Made by a program: the position numbers and the translations under genes. A DNA stretch of 64,000 nucleotides from Bryobacterales bacterium (GTDB lineage Bacteria > Acidobacteriota > Terriglobia > Bryobacterales > Bryobacteraceae), in assembly GCA_016713735.1 (NCBI GenBank), contig JADJOP010000004.1, positions 1 through 64,000 on the forward strand. The letters are read 5' to 3'. Position 1 is the stretch's first letter. Each line of letters begins with the position of its first letter. The notes below the pieces were generated by a model that had not been told where the DNA came from, searched no databases, and was given only the letters and a program-made list of their open reading frames with translations. Of the stretch, positions 1-8,080 are shown one piece after another.

Positions 1-678
1 GCCGGTCATGCGGGTGGAGATCCACCAGGCGGCTAGGGGGATGATTTGGAGGGCGTGGAGGCCGACGGCGTGGGCGATGCGGAGGTCGCCGTGGAGGGTG
101 GACCAGTTTAAGAAGGGGAGGCCGGGGCCGCCGTCGCCGGCGCCGATGGTGTGGCCTTGGAGGACGACCATGATGACGCCGATGAGGCTGCCGATCATGA
201 AGAGGACGAGGCCGGTGCGGATGCCGGAGACGAGGAGGGGGTGGAGCGAGACGTCGCGCCAGACGTAGCCGAGGAAGACGCCGAAGACGAGGAGGGAGTT
301 GAGGAGGATCATGAGGCCCATGAGGCCGAAGACGGAGGCGTCGAAGGGGGTGGTGTTGTTGAAGTGGGAGGGGACGCCGCGGGCGGATTGAAGGCCGATG
401 GAGATGATCTCGGCGAACATGGTGAGGGCGATGCCGCGGGCGAGCCAGGGGGTGGGGGGCCAGGTGGCGAGGGGGCCGAGCATGAGGGCGATGGTCCAGA
501 CGTAGAGGGCGATGGAGAGGGCGAACTTGATGGGTTTGAGCCAGACGTTGATGCCGTAGACCTGGGTGGGGTCAAAGGCGCCGGCGAGGATGAAGATGAC
601 GGCGAGGGCGAGGTGGGCCCAGCCGGTGGCGTGGAGGAGCGGGCTGCCGAGGCGGATGTTGTGGAAGAGGTCCGACAT
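1..678 (-). CDS. Multi-pass membrane protein, partial
   Basis: An open reading frame of 226 codons runs from an ATG at 678 off the left edge, so the C-terminus is missing. The product (start MSDLFHNIRLGSPLLHATGW) is very hydrophobic, with about six likely membrane segments. A conserved-looking stretch near the window edge (NWSTLHGDLRIAHAVGLHAL) resembles a family of bacterial integral membrane proteins without assigned function. The start lies 15 bases after the stop of the flavin reductase gene on the same strand, so the two are probably co-transcribed. No frame break is seen. The function is unknown; I do not recognise a catalytic motif. Confidence 0.7.
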   Translation of the reverse strand, partial: MSDLFHNIRLGSPLLHATGWAHLALAVIFILAGAFDPTQVYGINVWLKPIKFALSIALYVWTIALMLGPLATWPPTPWLARGIALTMFAEIISIGLQSARGVPSHFNNTTPFDASVFGLMGLMILLNSLLVFGVFLGYVWRDVSLHPLLVSGIRTGLVLFMIGSLIGVIMVVLQGHTIGAGDGGPGLPFLNWSTLHGDLRIAHAVGLHALQIIPLAAWWISTRMTG

Positions 679-693
679 CAGTTTGTCTATCGG

Positions 694-1164
694 CTATTCG
701 CGGAGCGCGGCGTAGGCGCTATTGAAATAGAGCAAGGGATGGCCGCCGTGGACGGAGGCGTGGGCGACGCGGGCGATCAAGATGTCGTGGTCGCCGGCGG
801 TGATGGTTTGCTCGATGGCGCATTCCATGTCGGCGAGGGAATCGGAGAGGAGGGGGACGCCGGAGGCGCCGGTGTGCCAGTTGACGCCTTGGAAGCGGTC
901 GCGGCCGCGGGTGGCGAATTGGTTCGAGAGGTCGCGTTGTTCGATGCGGAGGAAGGAGAGGCCGAAGCGGGCTTGCTGGCGGAAGAGGTCGCGGAGGGCC
1001 GAGTCGTGGCCGATGCAGATGAGGATGAGAGGAGGAGAGAGAGAGACGGAGGTGAAGCTATTGATGGTGAGGCCGTGGGGCGAGCCGTCGGGGCCGATGA
1101 CGCAGGCGACGGCGACGCCGGTGGCGAACTGGCCGCAGGCGCGGCGGAAATCATGCGGGTCCAA
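694..1164 (-). CDS. Flavin reductase family protein (FMN-binding split barrel)
   Basis: The protein begins LDPHDFRRACGQFATGVAVAC, followed by HGLTINSFTSVSLSPPLILI, the typical N-terminal half of the flavin reductase/DIM6-NTAB split-barrel family; such proteins reduce FMN or FAD with NAD(P)H or act as the reductase part of two-component monooxygenases. I chose a TTG start at 1164 because GAGGAG lies upstream and family members begin at this point; the frame stays open to a second TTG at 1215 without a ribosome site, and that region holds the HU promoter. About 156 residues, the family's usual size. It lies upstream of the membrane protein gene and is divergent from HU. Confidence 0.85.
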   Translation of the reverse strand: MDPHDFRRACGQFATGVAVACVIGPDGSPHGLTINSFTSVSLSPPLILICIGHDSALRDLFRQQARFGLSFLRIEQRDLSNQFATRGRDRFQGVNWHTGASGVPLLSDSLADMECAIEQTITAGDHDILIARVAHASVHGGHPLLYFNSAYAALRE

Positions 1165-1194
1165 GGGCGGCGGTTCTCCTCGCTTCAGGATGAT

Positions 1195-1224
1195 TTGACA
1201 AGAAGCTAAAGTCAATCATATCAT
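1195..1224 (+). promoter_or_regulatory. Sigma70-type promoter of the HU gene
   Basis: A perfect -35 box TTGACA (1195-1200) is followed after 18 bases by TATCAT (1219-1224), five of six matches to the -10 consensus. Transcription would start near 1231, about 50 bases before the TTG start of HU. This is the best housekeeping-type promoter in the window and fits a highly expressed nucleoid protein. Confidence 0.65.
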
Positions 1225-1282
1225 TTGGTTGTGGGATGCACTTGGCGCTCGGCGCGGGGTGGCCCCAGGCTGGGAGGACGAT

Positions 1283-1549
1283 TTGATCAAACTCGACATT
1301 ATCAACGAAGTCGTCAACAAGACGGGGATCACGAAGACGAAGGCCGAGATGGCGGTAGAGACCGTCTTTGAAAGCATGAAGCGGGCGCTGAGCCACGGCG
1401 AGCGGATTGAGCTGCGCGGCTTCGGCATCTTCAATGTCCGCCCTCGGAAGACGGGGATTGGGCGCAATCCTCGGACCGGCGCCGAGGTGGCGATTCCGCC
1501 GGGCAAGGCGGTGCGGTTCAAGCCGGGCAAGGAACTGCAGGCGCTGTAA
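1283..1549 (+). CDS. HU/IHF-family DNA-binding protein
   Basis: Small basic nucleoid protein of 88 residues that bends DNA as a dimer. The sequence starts [M]IKLDIINEVVNKTGITKTKA, then shows the HU beta-arm signature GFGIFNVRPRKTGIGRNPRTG and ends in the usual FKPGKEL helix. The start is a TTG at 1283: GGAGG at 1273-1277 sits five bases upstream and the resulting length is the family's normal 90 or so. An in-frame ATG at 1229 would add 18 residues unlike HU and overlaps the predicted transcription start. HU and IHF subunits cannot be told apart safely here, so no symbol is given. Confidence 0.93.
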   Translation: MIKLDIINEVVNKTGITKTKAEMAVETVFESMKRALSHGERIELRGFGIFNVRPRKTGIGRNPRTGAEVAIPPGKAVRFKPGKELQAL

Positions 1550-1564
1550 GGCGCGGGCCGCGAG

Positions 1565-2509
1565 GTGTCTTCTTTCGATCCCGCAGGCTACATCCACCAG
1601 AGGCCGGAGCGCGCGCGCGAACGGTATTGGGTTCACGCGGCGCTGCTGTTGCTGACGCTGGTCACGACGACGGTGATGGGGGCGCGGCTGGTGGACAATT
1701 TCCAGCGCAACATTGCGCCGTTTTCCGATGATGATTTGGATGCGTTTGCGCGGCTGATTCAACAGCCGTCGCTGGTGTTGGAGGGGTTGCCGTTCAGCCT
1801 GACGCTGGTGGCGATTCTGATGGCGCACGAGATGGGGCATTACCTGGCGTGCGTGTATTACCGCATTGACGCTTCCCTGCCCTACTTTCTGCCGGCGCCG
1901 ACGTTGATTGGGACGCTGGGTGCGTTCATCCGCATCCGGTCGTCGATTGGGACGCGGAAGGAGTTGTTCGATGTGGGGATTGCGGGGCCGATTGCGGGGT
2001 TTGTGTTTTTGCTGCCGGCGCTGTTCATTGGGGTGGCGTATTCGAAGGTGATTCCGGAGATCAATTTGCGGGGCGACCTGGCGTTTGGGGTGCCGCCGCT
2101 GTTGGGGCTGGCGCAGCAGTGGTTGTTTCCGGGGACGGCGGAGGCGGATGTGTATTTGCATCCGGTGGGGCGGGCGGCGTGGGTGGGGCTGCTGGCGACG
2201 GCGTTGAACCTGCTGCCGATCGGGCAACTGGATGGGGGCCACATTTTGTATGCGTATGCGGGGCGGTGGCACAAGCGGCTGACGTATCTGTTTCTGGCGC
2301 TGTTGATCCCACTGGGGGTTGTGTACTCGGTAAGCTGGATTGTGTGGGCGGTGATTTTGTTTTTGTTTGCGCGCAAGCATCCCCGGATTCACGACCGCGA
2401 GCCGTTGGGGGGGACGCGGGCGGTGTTGGCGCTGTTGAGCGTGGCGATTTTTTTGTGCGCGTTCACGGTGACTCCGATTTCGATTTTGGATGTGCCGACG
2501 GGACAGTAG
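1565..2509 (+). CDS. Site-2 protease family (M50) membrane metallopeptidase
   Basis: Intramembrane zinc protease of 314 residues. It has the HExxH zinc site HEMGH at residues 88-92 and the second ligand motif LNLLPIGQLDGGH with the aspartate at about residue 223, both in hydrophobic segments; at least six membrane segments are visible. Family members cleave membrane-bound anti-sigma factors or other single-pass proteins. The start is a GTG at 1565, 15 bases after HU and overlapping no other gene. A short gap to the glycosyltransferase downstream (7 bases) suggests one operon. The substrate cannot be inferred. No PDZ domain is seen, so it is closer to the short SpoIVFB/YwhC-like forms than to RseP. 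Confidence 0.88.
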   Translation: MSSFDPAGYIHQRPERARERYWVHAALLLLTLVTTTVMGARLVDNFQRNIAPFSDDDLDAFARLIQQPSLVLEGLPFSLTLVAILMAHEMGHYLACVYYRIDASLPYFLPAPTLIGTLGAFIRIRSSIGTRKELFDVGIAGPIAGFVFLLPALFIGVAYSKVIPEINLRGDLAFGVPPLLGLAQQWLFPGTAEADVYLHPVGRAAWVGLLATALNLLPIGQLDGGHILYAYAGRWHKRLTYLFLALLIPLGVVYSVSWIVWAVILFLFARKHPRIHDREPLGGTRAVLALLSVAIFLCAFTVTPISILDVPTGQ

Positions 2510-2516
2510 GGAGACG

Positions 2517-3260
2517 ATGAAGATTTCGGCGACGATCATCACGCTGAACGAGGAGCGCAACATTGCGCGGGCAATGGAGAGCTTGCGGTGTTGCGATGAG
2601 ATTGTGGTGATCGATTCGAACTCGACGGACCGGACGTGTGAGATTGCGGCGAACCTGGGGGCGCGGGTGATTGAGAATCCGTTTCCGGGGTATGCCAAGC
2701 AGAAGAACTTTGCGTCGGAGCAGGCGACGCATGATTGGATTTTGTCGATTGACGCCGATGAAGCGTTGAGCGAGGCGCTGGAGGCGGAGATCTGGCAGAT
2801 CAAGAAGCATGGGCCGGAGTATGACGGCTACTCGTTTCCTCGGCTGGCGCAGTATTTGGGGCGGTGGATTTTGCATGGGGGATGGCATCCGGACCGGAAG
2901 GTGCGGCTGTTTGACCGGAGGAAGGCGGAGTGGGTTGGCGATTATGTGCATGAGTCAGTGAAGGTGCGGGGGCGGGTGGGGCATCTGGAGGGGAACCTGC
3001 TGCACTTCACCTGCGATTCGTTGAGCGAGCATTTGCGGACGCTGGACCGGTATACGACTTTGGCGGCGCAGCAGTTGATTGACCAGAAGCGGAAGATCGG
3101 GTGGACGGAGTTGTTGGTGGACCCGCCGTGGAAGTTTGTGCGGACGTATTTTTTCCAGTTGGGATTTTTGGATGGGGCCGAGGGGTTGGCGATTGCGTAC
3201 ATGGCGGCGTATTACAACTTTTTGAAGTATGCGAAGGCGCGGTTTTTGACGGGGCGATGA
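2517..3260 (+). CDS. Family 2 glycosyltransferase (lipopolysaccharide core type)
   Basis: GT-A fold transferase of 247 residues starting MKISATIITLNEERNIARAM, with the nucleotide-binding DSNSTDRT segment and the metal-binding region ILSIDADEALSE. The pattern RYTTLAAQQL and the C-terminal hydrophobic helix match the WaaE/KdtX-like subgroup that adds hexoses to lipopolysaccharide core or similar surface glycans. The ATG at 2517 has GGAGA just upstream (2509-2513); a longer frame to 2490 would overlap the protease gene and is less likely. Its stop TGA overlaps an ATG (ATGA at 3257) that opens the repeat frame downstream, and a second glycosyltransferase follows, so a surface polysaccharide role is likely. 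Confidence 0.88.
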   Translation: MKISATIITLNEERNIARAMESLRCCDEIVVIDSNSTDRTCEIAANLGARVIENPFPGYAKQKNFASEQATHDWILSIDADEALSEALEAEIWQIKKHGPEYDGYSFPRLAQYLGRWILHGGWHPDRKVRLFDRRKAEWVGDYVHESVKVRGRVGHLEGNLLHFTCDSLSEHLRTLDRYTTLAAQQLIDQKRKIGWTELLVDPPWKFVRTYFFQLGFLDGAEGLAIAYMAAYYNFLKYAKARFLTGR

Positions 3261-3592
3261 GGATGCAACGGGCGGTGGGGATGGGGGGCGTGATGGGGAT
3301 GGGCGACGGCATGGGGCTGCGCGACTCGGTGGGGATGCAGGGCGCGATGGGGATGGGCGACGGCATGGGGATGCGTGGCGCGGTGGGGATGCAACGTGGG
3401 ATAGGGATGCGGCGCGCGGTGGGGATGGGCGACGGCATGGGACTGCGCGGCGCGATGGGGATGCATGGCGCGGTGGGGATGGCCGTCGCGGTGGGGATGC
3501 GGGGCGCGGTGGGGATGGGCGACGGCTTGGGACTGCGCGGCGCGGTGGGGATGGGCGTCGCGGTGGGGATGGGCGCGGGAGGATGGCGGTAA
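3257..3592 (+). repeat. 18-bp minisatellite, in frame as a 111-codon hexapeptide-repeat ORF
   Basis: This tract consists of about 17 imperfect copies of an 18-base unit around GTGGGGATGNNNGGCGCG. Because the unit is a multiple of three, an ATG at 3257 (overlapping the stop of the preceding gene as ATGA) opens an uninterrupted 111-codon frame to a TAA at 3590-3592, encoding hexapeptides of the form A-V-G-M-x-G. The strand is very G-rich with many GGG and GGGG runs, so it could form G-quadruplexes. Translation has not been shown; it may be only an expanded spacer. I would not assign a function to the peptide. Confidence 0.8.
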
Positions 3593-3594
3593 CG

Positions 3595-4473
3595 ATGCGT
3601 GTCTTGCATCTGGACACGGGGCGGGAGATGCGGGGGGGGCAGTGGCAGGTTCTGTTTTTGATGCGGGCGTTGCGGGAGCGGGGGGTGGTACAAGCCTTGC
3701 GGGCGGCGGCGGCGGGGCCGCTGGCGAAGCAGGCGGCGGTGGAGGGGTTTGCGGTGGTGAGCGCGGCGCGGCGTGGGGAGTGGGATGTGTATCACGCGCA
3801 TGATGCGCGGTCGCATACGCGGGCGGTGGTGGGGCGGTTGACGCCGTTGGTGGTTTCGCGGCGGGTGGCGTTCGCGGTGAAGACGGGGTGGTTATCGCGG
3901 GTGAAGTATGCGCGGGCGGACTTGTATCTGGCCGTTTCGGAGTATGTGAAAGCGCGGCTGGTGGCGGCGGGGGTGGGGGAGGAGAGGATGCGGGTGGTGT
4001 ATGACGGGGCGCCGGAGATGCCGCTGGCGACGGGGGAGCGCGTGCTGGCGCCGGAGACGGCTGATCCGAAGAAGGGGTCGGCGCTGGCGCGGGAGGCGGC
4101 GCGGCTGGCGGGGGTGAAGCTGGAGTTTTCGAGCGATTTGGTGAAGGACCTGCCGGAGGCGCGGCTGCTGGTGTACATCAGTCACGAAGAAGGCCTGGGG
4201 TCGGCGGCGCTGCTGGCGCAGGCGGCTGGGGTTCCGGTATTGGCTTCGCGGGTGGGGGGATTACAGGAAGTGGTGGAGCATGGGGTGACGGGGGCGCTGG
4301 TGGCGAACGATGCGGAGGCGATTGCGGAGGCGATGAGGAGTTTGCTGGGGCGGGATGCGGGGGCGCTGGCGGAGATGCGGCTGGCGGCGCATGGGCGGTG
4401 GGAGGAGCGGTTCACGGTAGCGAGGATGGTGGAGGGGACGCTGGCGGCATATACCTCAGTCGTGGGGCAATAA
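3595..4473 (+). CDS. Family 4 glycosyltransferase
   Basis: GT-B fold transferase of 292 residues. It starts MRVLHLDTGREMRGGQWQVL, the typical N-terminal acceptor-domain opening, and has the C-terminal donor-binding signature SHEEGLGSAALLAQAAGVPV followed by ASRVGGLQEVVEHGVTG, as in GT4 enzymes using nucleotide-sugars. The middle of the usual glycosyl_transf_1 domain is short, so the protein is somewhat smaller than the 350-400 residues common for the family. Two starts are possible, ATG 3583 directly after GGAGG and ATG 3595; I prefer 3595 because family proteins begin at MRVLH. It follows the family 2 transferase across the minisatellite, so joint surface glycan assembly is likely. Confidence 0.82.
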   Translation: MRVLHLDTGREMRGGQWQVLFLMRALRERGVVQALRAAAAGPLAKQAAVEGFAVVSAARRGEWDVYHAHDARSHTRAVVGRLTPLVVSRRVAFAVKTGWLSRVKYARADLYLAVSEYVKARLVAAGVGEERMRVVYDGAPEMPLATGERVLAPETADPKKGSALAREAARLAGVKLEFSSDLVKDLPEARLLVYISHEEGLGSAALLAQAAGVPVLASRVGGLQEVVEHGVTGALVANDAEAIAEAMRSLLGRDAGALAEMRLAAHGRWEERFTVARMVEGTLAAYTSVVGQ

Positions 4474-4478
4474 ATACC

Positions 4479-4494
4479 CTAGGACGTTTCCTAG
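4479..4494. other. Inverted repeat upstream of the PEP-CTERM gene
   Basis: CTAGGA and TCCTAG form a perfect 6-bp inverted repeat around the tetranucleotide CGTT, just after the glycosyltransferase stop and about 65 bases before the PEP-CTERM start. It could be an operator or a weak hairpin. No clear sigma54-type box was recognised nearby. Confidence 0.3.
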
Positions 4495-4557
4495 AGGAAA
4501 TCCCCTGTTAGTCTGTGACCAGGAAGTTACAACTCACACAGATTTTGGAGGGATTCC

Positions 4558-5141
4558 ATGATGAAACTCGCGGCCTTTGCCGGCCTTGCGATGACTTTGG
4601 CGACGCTCGCGCCGGCGGCCACATTGCCGGTGCAGTTGGGAGGAGCGGGGTATGAATGCCAGCATAGCGTGCTGGCGGGCAACTGCTTGGATTCGCCCAC
4701 GTATCAGTGGGTGAATGGCGACTTCGTGGGCCAGACAGTGACGGGGACATCGTTCGGCACGATCAACCAGATCATCCTTTCTTTGAGCTACGAAAACGCC
4801 CTGGTGTACTCGGCCAGACGCAGACCTACGATGTTGTGATCAACAACACGACGGTGGGCAGTTTCCTGATCAACGGGCTGGATGACCAGGTGGTGTATTT
4901 CATCACGGACACGTTCGACTTTGCGCCGATCGCGGGACCTGACTTCACGGTGTTGTTCCGGATCAGTTCGCCGTCGACGCCGGGCGGCGAGGGGGCGATC
5001 GGCTGGCTACACGGGGGGCAGAGTTCGTTCTTCACGCTGAGCGATGAAGGCGGCTCGGCGGTGCCGGAGCCGGGGACGTTTGCGCTGCTATTGGGACCGG
5101 CGGTGGCCGGTGTGTGGGTGATGCGCCGCCGTAAGCAGTAA
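4558..5141 (+). CDS. PEP-CTERM sorting domain protein (one frame break)
   Basis: Secreted protein of about 194 residues. It begins with a signal peptide (MMKLAAFAGLAMTLATLAPA) and ends with VPEPGTFALLLG, a hydrophobic helix and the basic tail RRRKQ, the PEP-CTERM signal recognised by an exosortase. The middle region looks like a beta-rich extracellular domain of unknown role. The ATG at 4558 has a good ribosome site (GGAGG at 4546-4550). The frame breaks near 4814: one G is missing in TACTCGGCCAG; restoring it joins ENALVYS to GQTQTYDVV. No exosortase gene is in the window. Neighbouring glycosyltransferases fit the known link between PEP-CTERM systems and exopolysaccharide. Confidence 0.82.
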
Positions 5142-5173
5142 GTCCGCGCGACAATGGGGGGCGGGAGGGACAG

Positions 5174-5989
5174 ATGTGGGAGGCCGCTCTCGCCGCCTGT
5201 TTTGGACTGATTATCGGGAGCTTTCTGAACGTGTGCATTCACCGGATGCCGCGGGATGAGAGCGTGGTGTGGCCGGGGTCGCGGTGTCCGGTGTGCCGGC
5301 ATGGGATTGCGGCCTATGACAACATTCCGGTGTTGAGCTGGCTGTTGCTGGGTGGGCAGTGCCGGCATTGTTACGCGCGGATTCACTGGCGGTATCCGCT
5401 GGTGGAGGGGCTGACGGGGGTGTTGTTCGCGCTGTGCGTGCTGACGTGGGGGCCGACGGCGGAGGCGGGGAAGTTCATGGCGTTCACGGGGCTGTGCGTG
5501 GCGATGCTGTTCACGGACCTGGAGACGCGGCTGCTGCCGGACGAGTTGACGCTGGGGGGCTTGGGGTTGGGGCTGGTGTTGAATGCGCTGGTTCCGCAGC
5601 AAGGGATCTTTTTCTCCTACATTCTGGCGGCGTGGCCGGCGTGGGCGGTGAGCGTGTTGGACGCGGGGGTGGGGGCGGCGTTTGGGGCCGGTTCGTTTTG
5701 GGCGGTGGCCGAGGTGTATGCGCGGGTGCGGGGGCGGGAGGGGCTGGGTTTGGGCGACGTGAAGATGGTGGGGATGCTGGGGGCGTTTTTGGGCTTTATG
5801 GGGGTGATGGCGGCGATTCTGGTGGGATGCGTGGCGGGGTCGGTGTTGGGGATGTTGTGGATTTGGGCGCGGCGGCACGAGGCGAAGAGCTATGAGCTGC
5901 CGTTTGGGACGTTTCTGGCGGCGGCGGGGATTGTGATTGCGTTCCGCGGCGAGGGGTGGCTGAAGTGGTATGCGGAGCTGGGGCAGTGA
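5174..5989 (+). CDS. pilD: Prepilin peptidase (A24, PilD type)
   Basis: Bifunctional leader peptidase/N-methylase of type IV pili or type II secretion, 271 residues. It has the N-terminal domain FGLIIGSFLNVCIHRMPRDE, two CxxC zinc pairs (SRCPVCRHGI and GQCRHCYARI), and the two catalytic aspartates in FTDLETRLLPDE and GLGLGDVKMVG; seven to eight membrane segments are predicted by eye. Length and motif order are typical of PilD/GspO. The start ATG at 5174 follows GGGAGGG. No pilin or secretion genes are next to it, so it probably serves clusters elsewhere. It is convergent with the ABC operon. Confidence 0.93.
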   Translation: MWEAALAACFGLIIGSFLNVCIHRMPRDESVVWPGSRCPVCRHGIAAYDNIPVLSWLLLGGQCRHCYARIHWRYPLVEGLTGVLFALCVLTWGPTAEAGKFMAFTGLCVAMLFTDLETRLLPDELTLGGLGLGLVLNALVPQQGIFFSYILAAWPAWAVSVLDAGVGAAFGAGSFWAVAEVYARVRGREGLGLGDVKMVGMLGAFLGFMGVMAAILVGCVAGSVLGMLWIWARRHEAKSYELPFGTFLAAAGIVIAFRGEGWLKWYAELGQ

Positions 5990-6007
5990 AGGTGGCGAAA
6001 GCCGCGC

Positions 6008-7073
6008 CTATTCGACGCCGTAGCGAGGCGACCCAGAGGACGAGGGCGGTGAGGGCGAGCAGGCCAAGAACGGCGAAGGCGGCGGTGGGCGGCTCAGCGG
6101 GGGCGGCGAGGAGGCGGATGAGGAGGGGCGCGTTGGAGTCCATGGGCGGGGGGACGGGGCAGAGGGCTTCGACGTAGTAGAGCACGCTGAGTTTCTGGAG
6201 CATGGCGGGGAGGATGCCGTTGATGGACTCCCAGAAGAGGATGGCGACGGCGGGGATGATGGGGTTGCGGAGGAGGAGTCCGGAGGCGAGGAAGACGCTG
6301 CCGTAGCCGACGCAGGCGAGGGCGGCGGCGGCGGAGTACCAGAAGACGTGGGAGAGGCCGTCGGTGGCCCAGAAGGTTTGGAGCTGGGTGGGGTCCTGGG
6401 GCCAGAGCATGAGGGTGAAGGAGAGAGCGGCGCCGGAGCCGAAGATGACGATGGCGGCGATGAGGCCGGCGAGGTATTTGCCGGCGAGGAGGACTTCACG
6501 GCGAGCGGGGATGAGGAACCAGAAGTGGAGGGTTTTGTCGAGCATTTCGCCTCGGAAGAGGTTCATGAAGATGCCGAGGCATCCGAAGAAAATCGCCAGG
6601 CGGAGGTAGAAGTATTGGAAGACGCCGGCGTAGACGTTGCGGTCCTCTTCGAAATCGTTGAGGGGGCGGGCGCGTTTGGTTTGGAGGATGCCGTCCTCGA
6701 AGTGGAGTTCCCAGCGTTTGTTGCCGTCCCAGTAGGCGAGGAAGCGGCGGTCGGGGGTGCGTTGTTGTTCGGCGTCGGGGCCTCGGCGGCGGCGGCGGGG
6801 GCGGTAGCGTTCGTCGTCGACGGGGGAGGGAGCGAGGCGGAGGACGTCGCCCTCGGAGTCGCCGGGGCGGATGGCGTCGAGGACGGAGGAGGGGGTGACG
6901 CGGGAGGTGTAGCGGTCGCGTTTGAATTTCACTTCGACGCCGTGGGCAAAGAAGATGACGGCGGGGAAGAAGGCGAGCAGGTAGACCCAGAAGCTGCGTT
7001 TGGAGAAGAAGACGCGGGTGAGCTGGAGGCGGGCGATGGTCCAGACCTGTTGGAGGCGGGCGGCGTTGGTCAC
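6008..7073 (-). CDS. ABC transporter permease, large (last gene of operon)
   Basis: Membrane subunit of an ABC-2 type exporter. From the N-terminus: a membrane segment (WVYLLAFFPAVIFFAHGV), a large soluble insert of about 110 residues rich in arginine, then five further membrane segments from about residue 150. The true end is probably YGVE-stop at 6008; in the frame as given the protein would run 70 more residues antisense through the prepilin peptidase gene with a low-complexity tail, which points to a one-base error near 6020. Its ATG overlaps the stop of the ATPase gene by 4 bases (ATGA), so the pair is translationally coupled. Confidence 0.8.
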
Positions 7074-8080
7074 CGGTCACCTCCGATTAAGTATTCGTAG
7101 AGGGCGCCCATGTTTTCGTCGGCGGGGACGATGGAATCGACGGTGTGGCCGGCGAGGGAGATGCGGGTGAGGGCGCGGGAGAACTCGGCGCGGTTGCGGG
7201 TCATGACGAGAAGGCCGAGGCGGTCGTCCTGCATTTTGATTTGGGTGATGTGGTCGTGTTCAAAGAGGAGGGAGGCGATGCGGGAGGCGTCGCGGCAGCG
7301 GATGACGAACTGGCTGGGGTGTTGGTGGATTTCCTCGCGGACGCTGCGGATCTGGCCTTCGGCGATGATCATGCCATTGGCGATGAGGATGACCTGATCG
7401 GAGATGATGTCGACTTCCTGGAGGACATGGCTGGAGAGGATGACGTGGCGGCCGAGGGCGGCGAACTCGCGGAAGAGGGCGATGGTTTCGGCGCGGACGA
7501 GGGGGTCGAGGCCGTTGAGGGGTTCGTCGAGGACGAGGATGTCGGGGTCGTGGGCGATGGCCTGGGCGAGGCGGATGCGCTGGCGCATGCCTTTGGAGTA
7601 AGAGGCGACTTTGCGGCGGGAGGCTTCGGCCATGCGGACGCGGTCGAGGGCGGCCTGGGCGCGGGAGGAGGCTTCGGCGGAAGAGAAGCCGGTGAGGATG
7701 AGGCCGGTGGTGACGAAGTCGAGTCCGGTGGAGCCGCGGGGGGCGGCGTCGTATTGGGTGGCGTAGCCGAGGATGCGCATGAGGCGCTCGGGGTCGCGGG
7801 GGGAGAGGCCGCGCATGGTGACGGAGCCGCGGTCGGGGTGGATGAGCCCGGCCATGAGGTTCATGAGGGTGGTTTTGCCGGAGCCGTTGGGGCCGACCAG
7901 GGAGGTGATGCCGGGGGGGATGCGGAGGGTGACGCGGTTGACGCCGAGGACTTCGCCGTAGAACTTGGAGACATCGTCGAAGGTGACTTCGGGGGCGGTG
8001 GCTGGGGGAGTGGGCATGGGGGTGCGGGGGGTCTCGGCGGCGGCGGGGGGGGTGGTCATGGGGGTGGAGGAGTCGCTCAT
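7070..8080 (-). CDS. ABC transporter ATP-binding protein (second pair)
   Basis: ATPase of 336 residues. Walker A is GPNGSGKTT, the signature YSKGMRQRIRLAQA, Walker B ILVLDEPLNGLD, then the switch histidine in VILSSHVLQE. The subfamily is the one that pairs with ABC-2 permeases (drug, lipid or antibiotic export, NatA/CcmA-like). A proline/threonine-rich N-terminal tail of about 30 residues precedes the domain. The start ATG at 8080 overlaps the stop of the upstream permease (ATGA); the frame is open further upstream but that part is antisense-like low complexity. The C-terminal 100 residues are a typical DUF4162-like regulatory extension. Confidence 0.9.
   Translation of the reverse strand: MSDSSTPMTTPPAAAETPRTPMPTPPATAPEVTFDDVSKFYGEVLGVNRVTLRIPPGITSLVGPNGSGKTTLMNLMAGLIHPDRGSVTMRGLSPRDPERLMRILGYATQYDAAPRGSTGLDFVTTGLILTGFSSAEASSRAQAALDRVRMAEASRRKVASYSKGMRQRIRLAQAIAHDPDILVLDEPLNGLDPLVRAETIALFREFAALGRHVILSSHVLQEVDIISDQVILIANGMIIAEGQIRSVREEIHQHPSQFVIRCRDASRIASLLFEHDHITQIKMQDDRLGLLVMTRNRAEFSRALTRISLAGHTVDSIVPADENMGALYEYLIGGDR

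Noticed and set aside
151..1209. A 352-codon + strand frame rich in Asp, Glu, Gly and Ala
   Set aside because: It is antisense to the membrane protein and flavin reductase genes, has no domain, and its composition is the mirror of C-ending codons; the same holds for similar acidic frames at 5.9-12 kb and 58.6-60.5 kb.
3212..3466. Histidine/proline-rich - strand frame in the minisatellite (HPHRA repeats)
   Set aside because: It is only the complement of the G-rich repeat; start and end fall inside the neighbouring gene and repeat, with no ribosome site.
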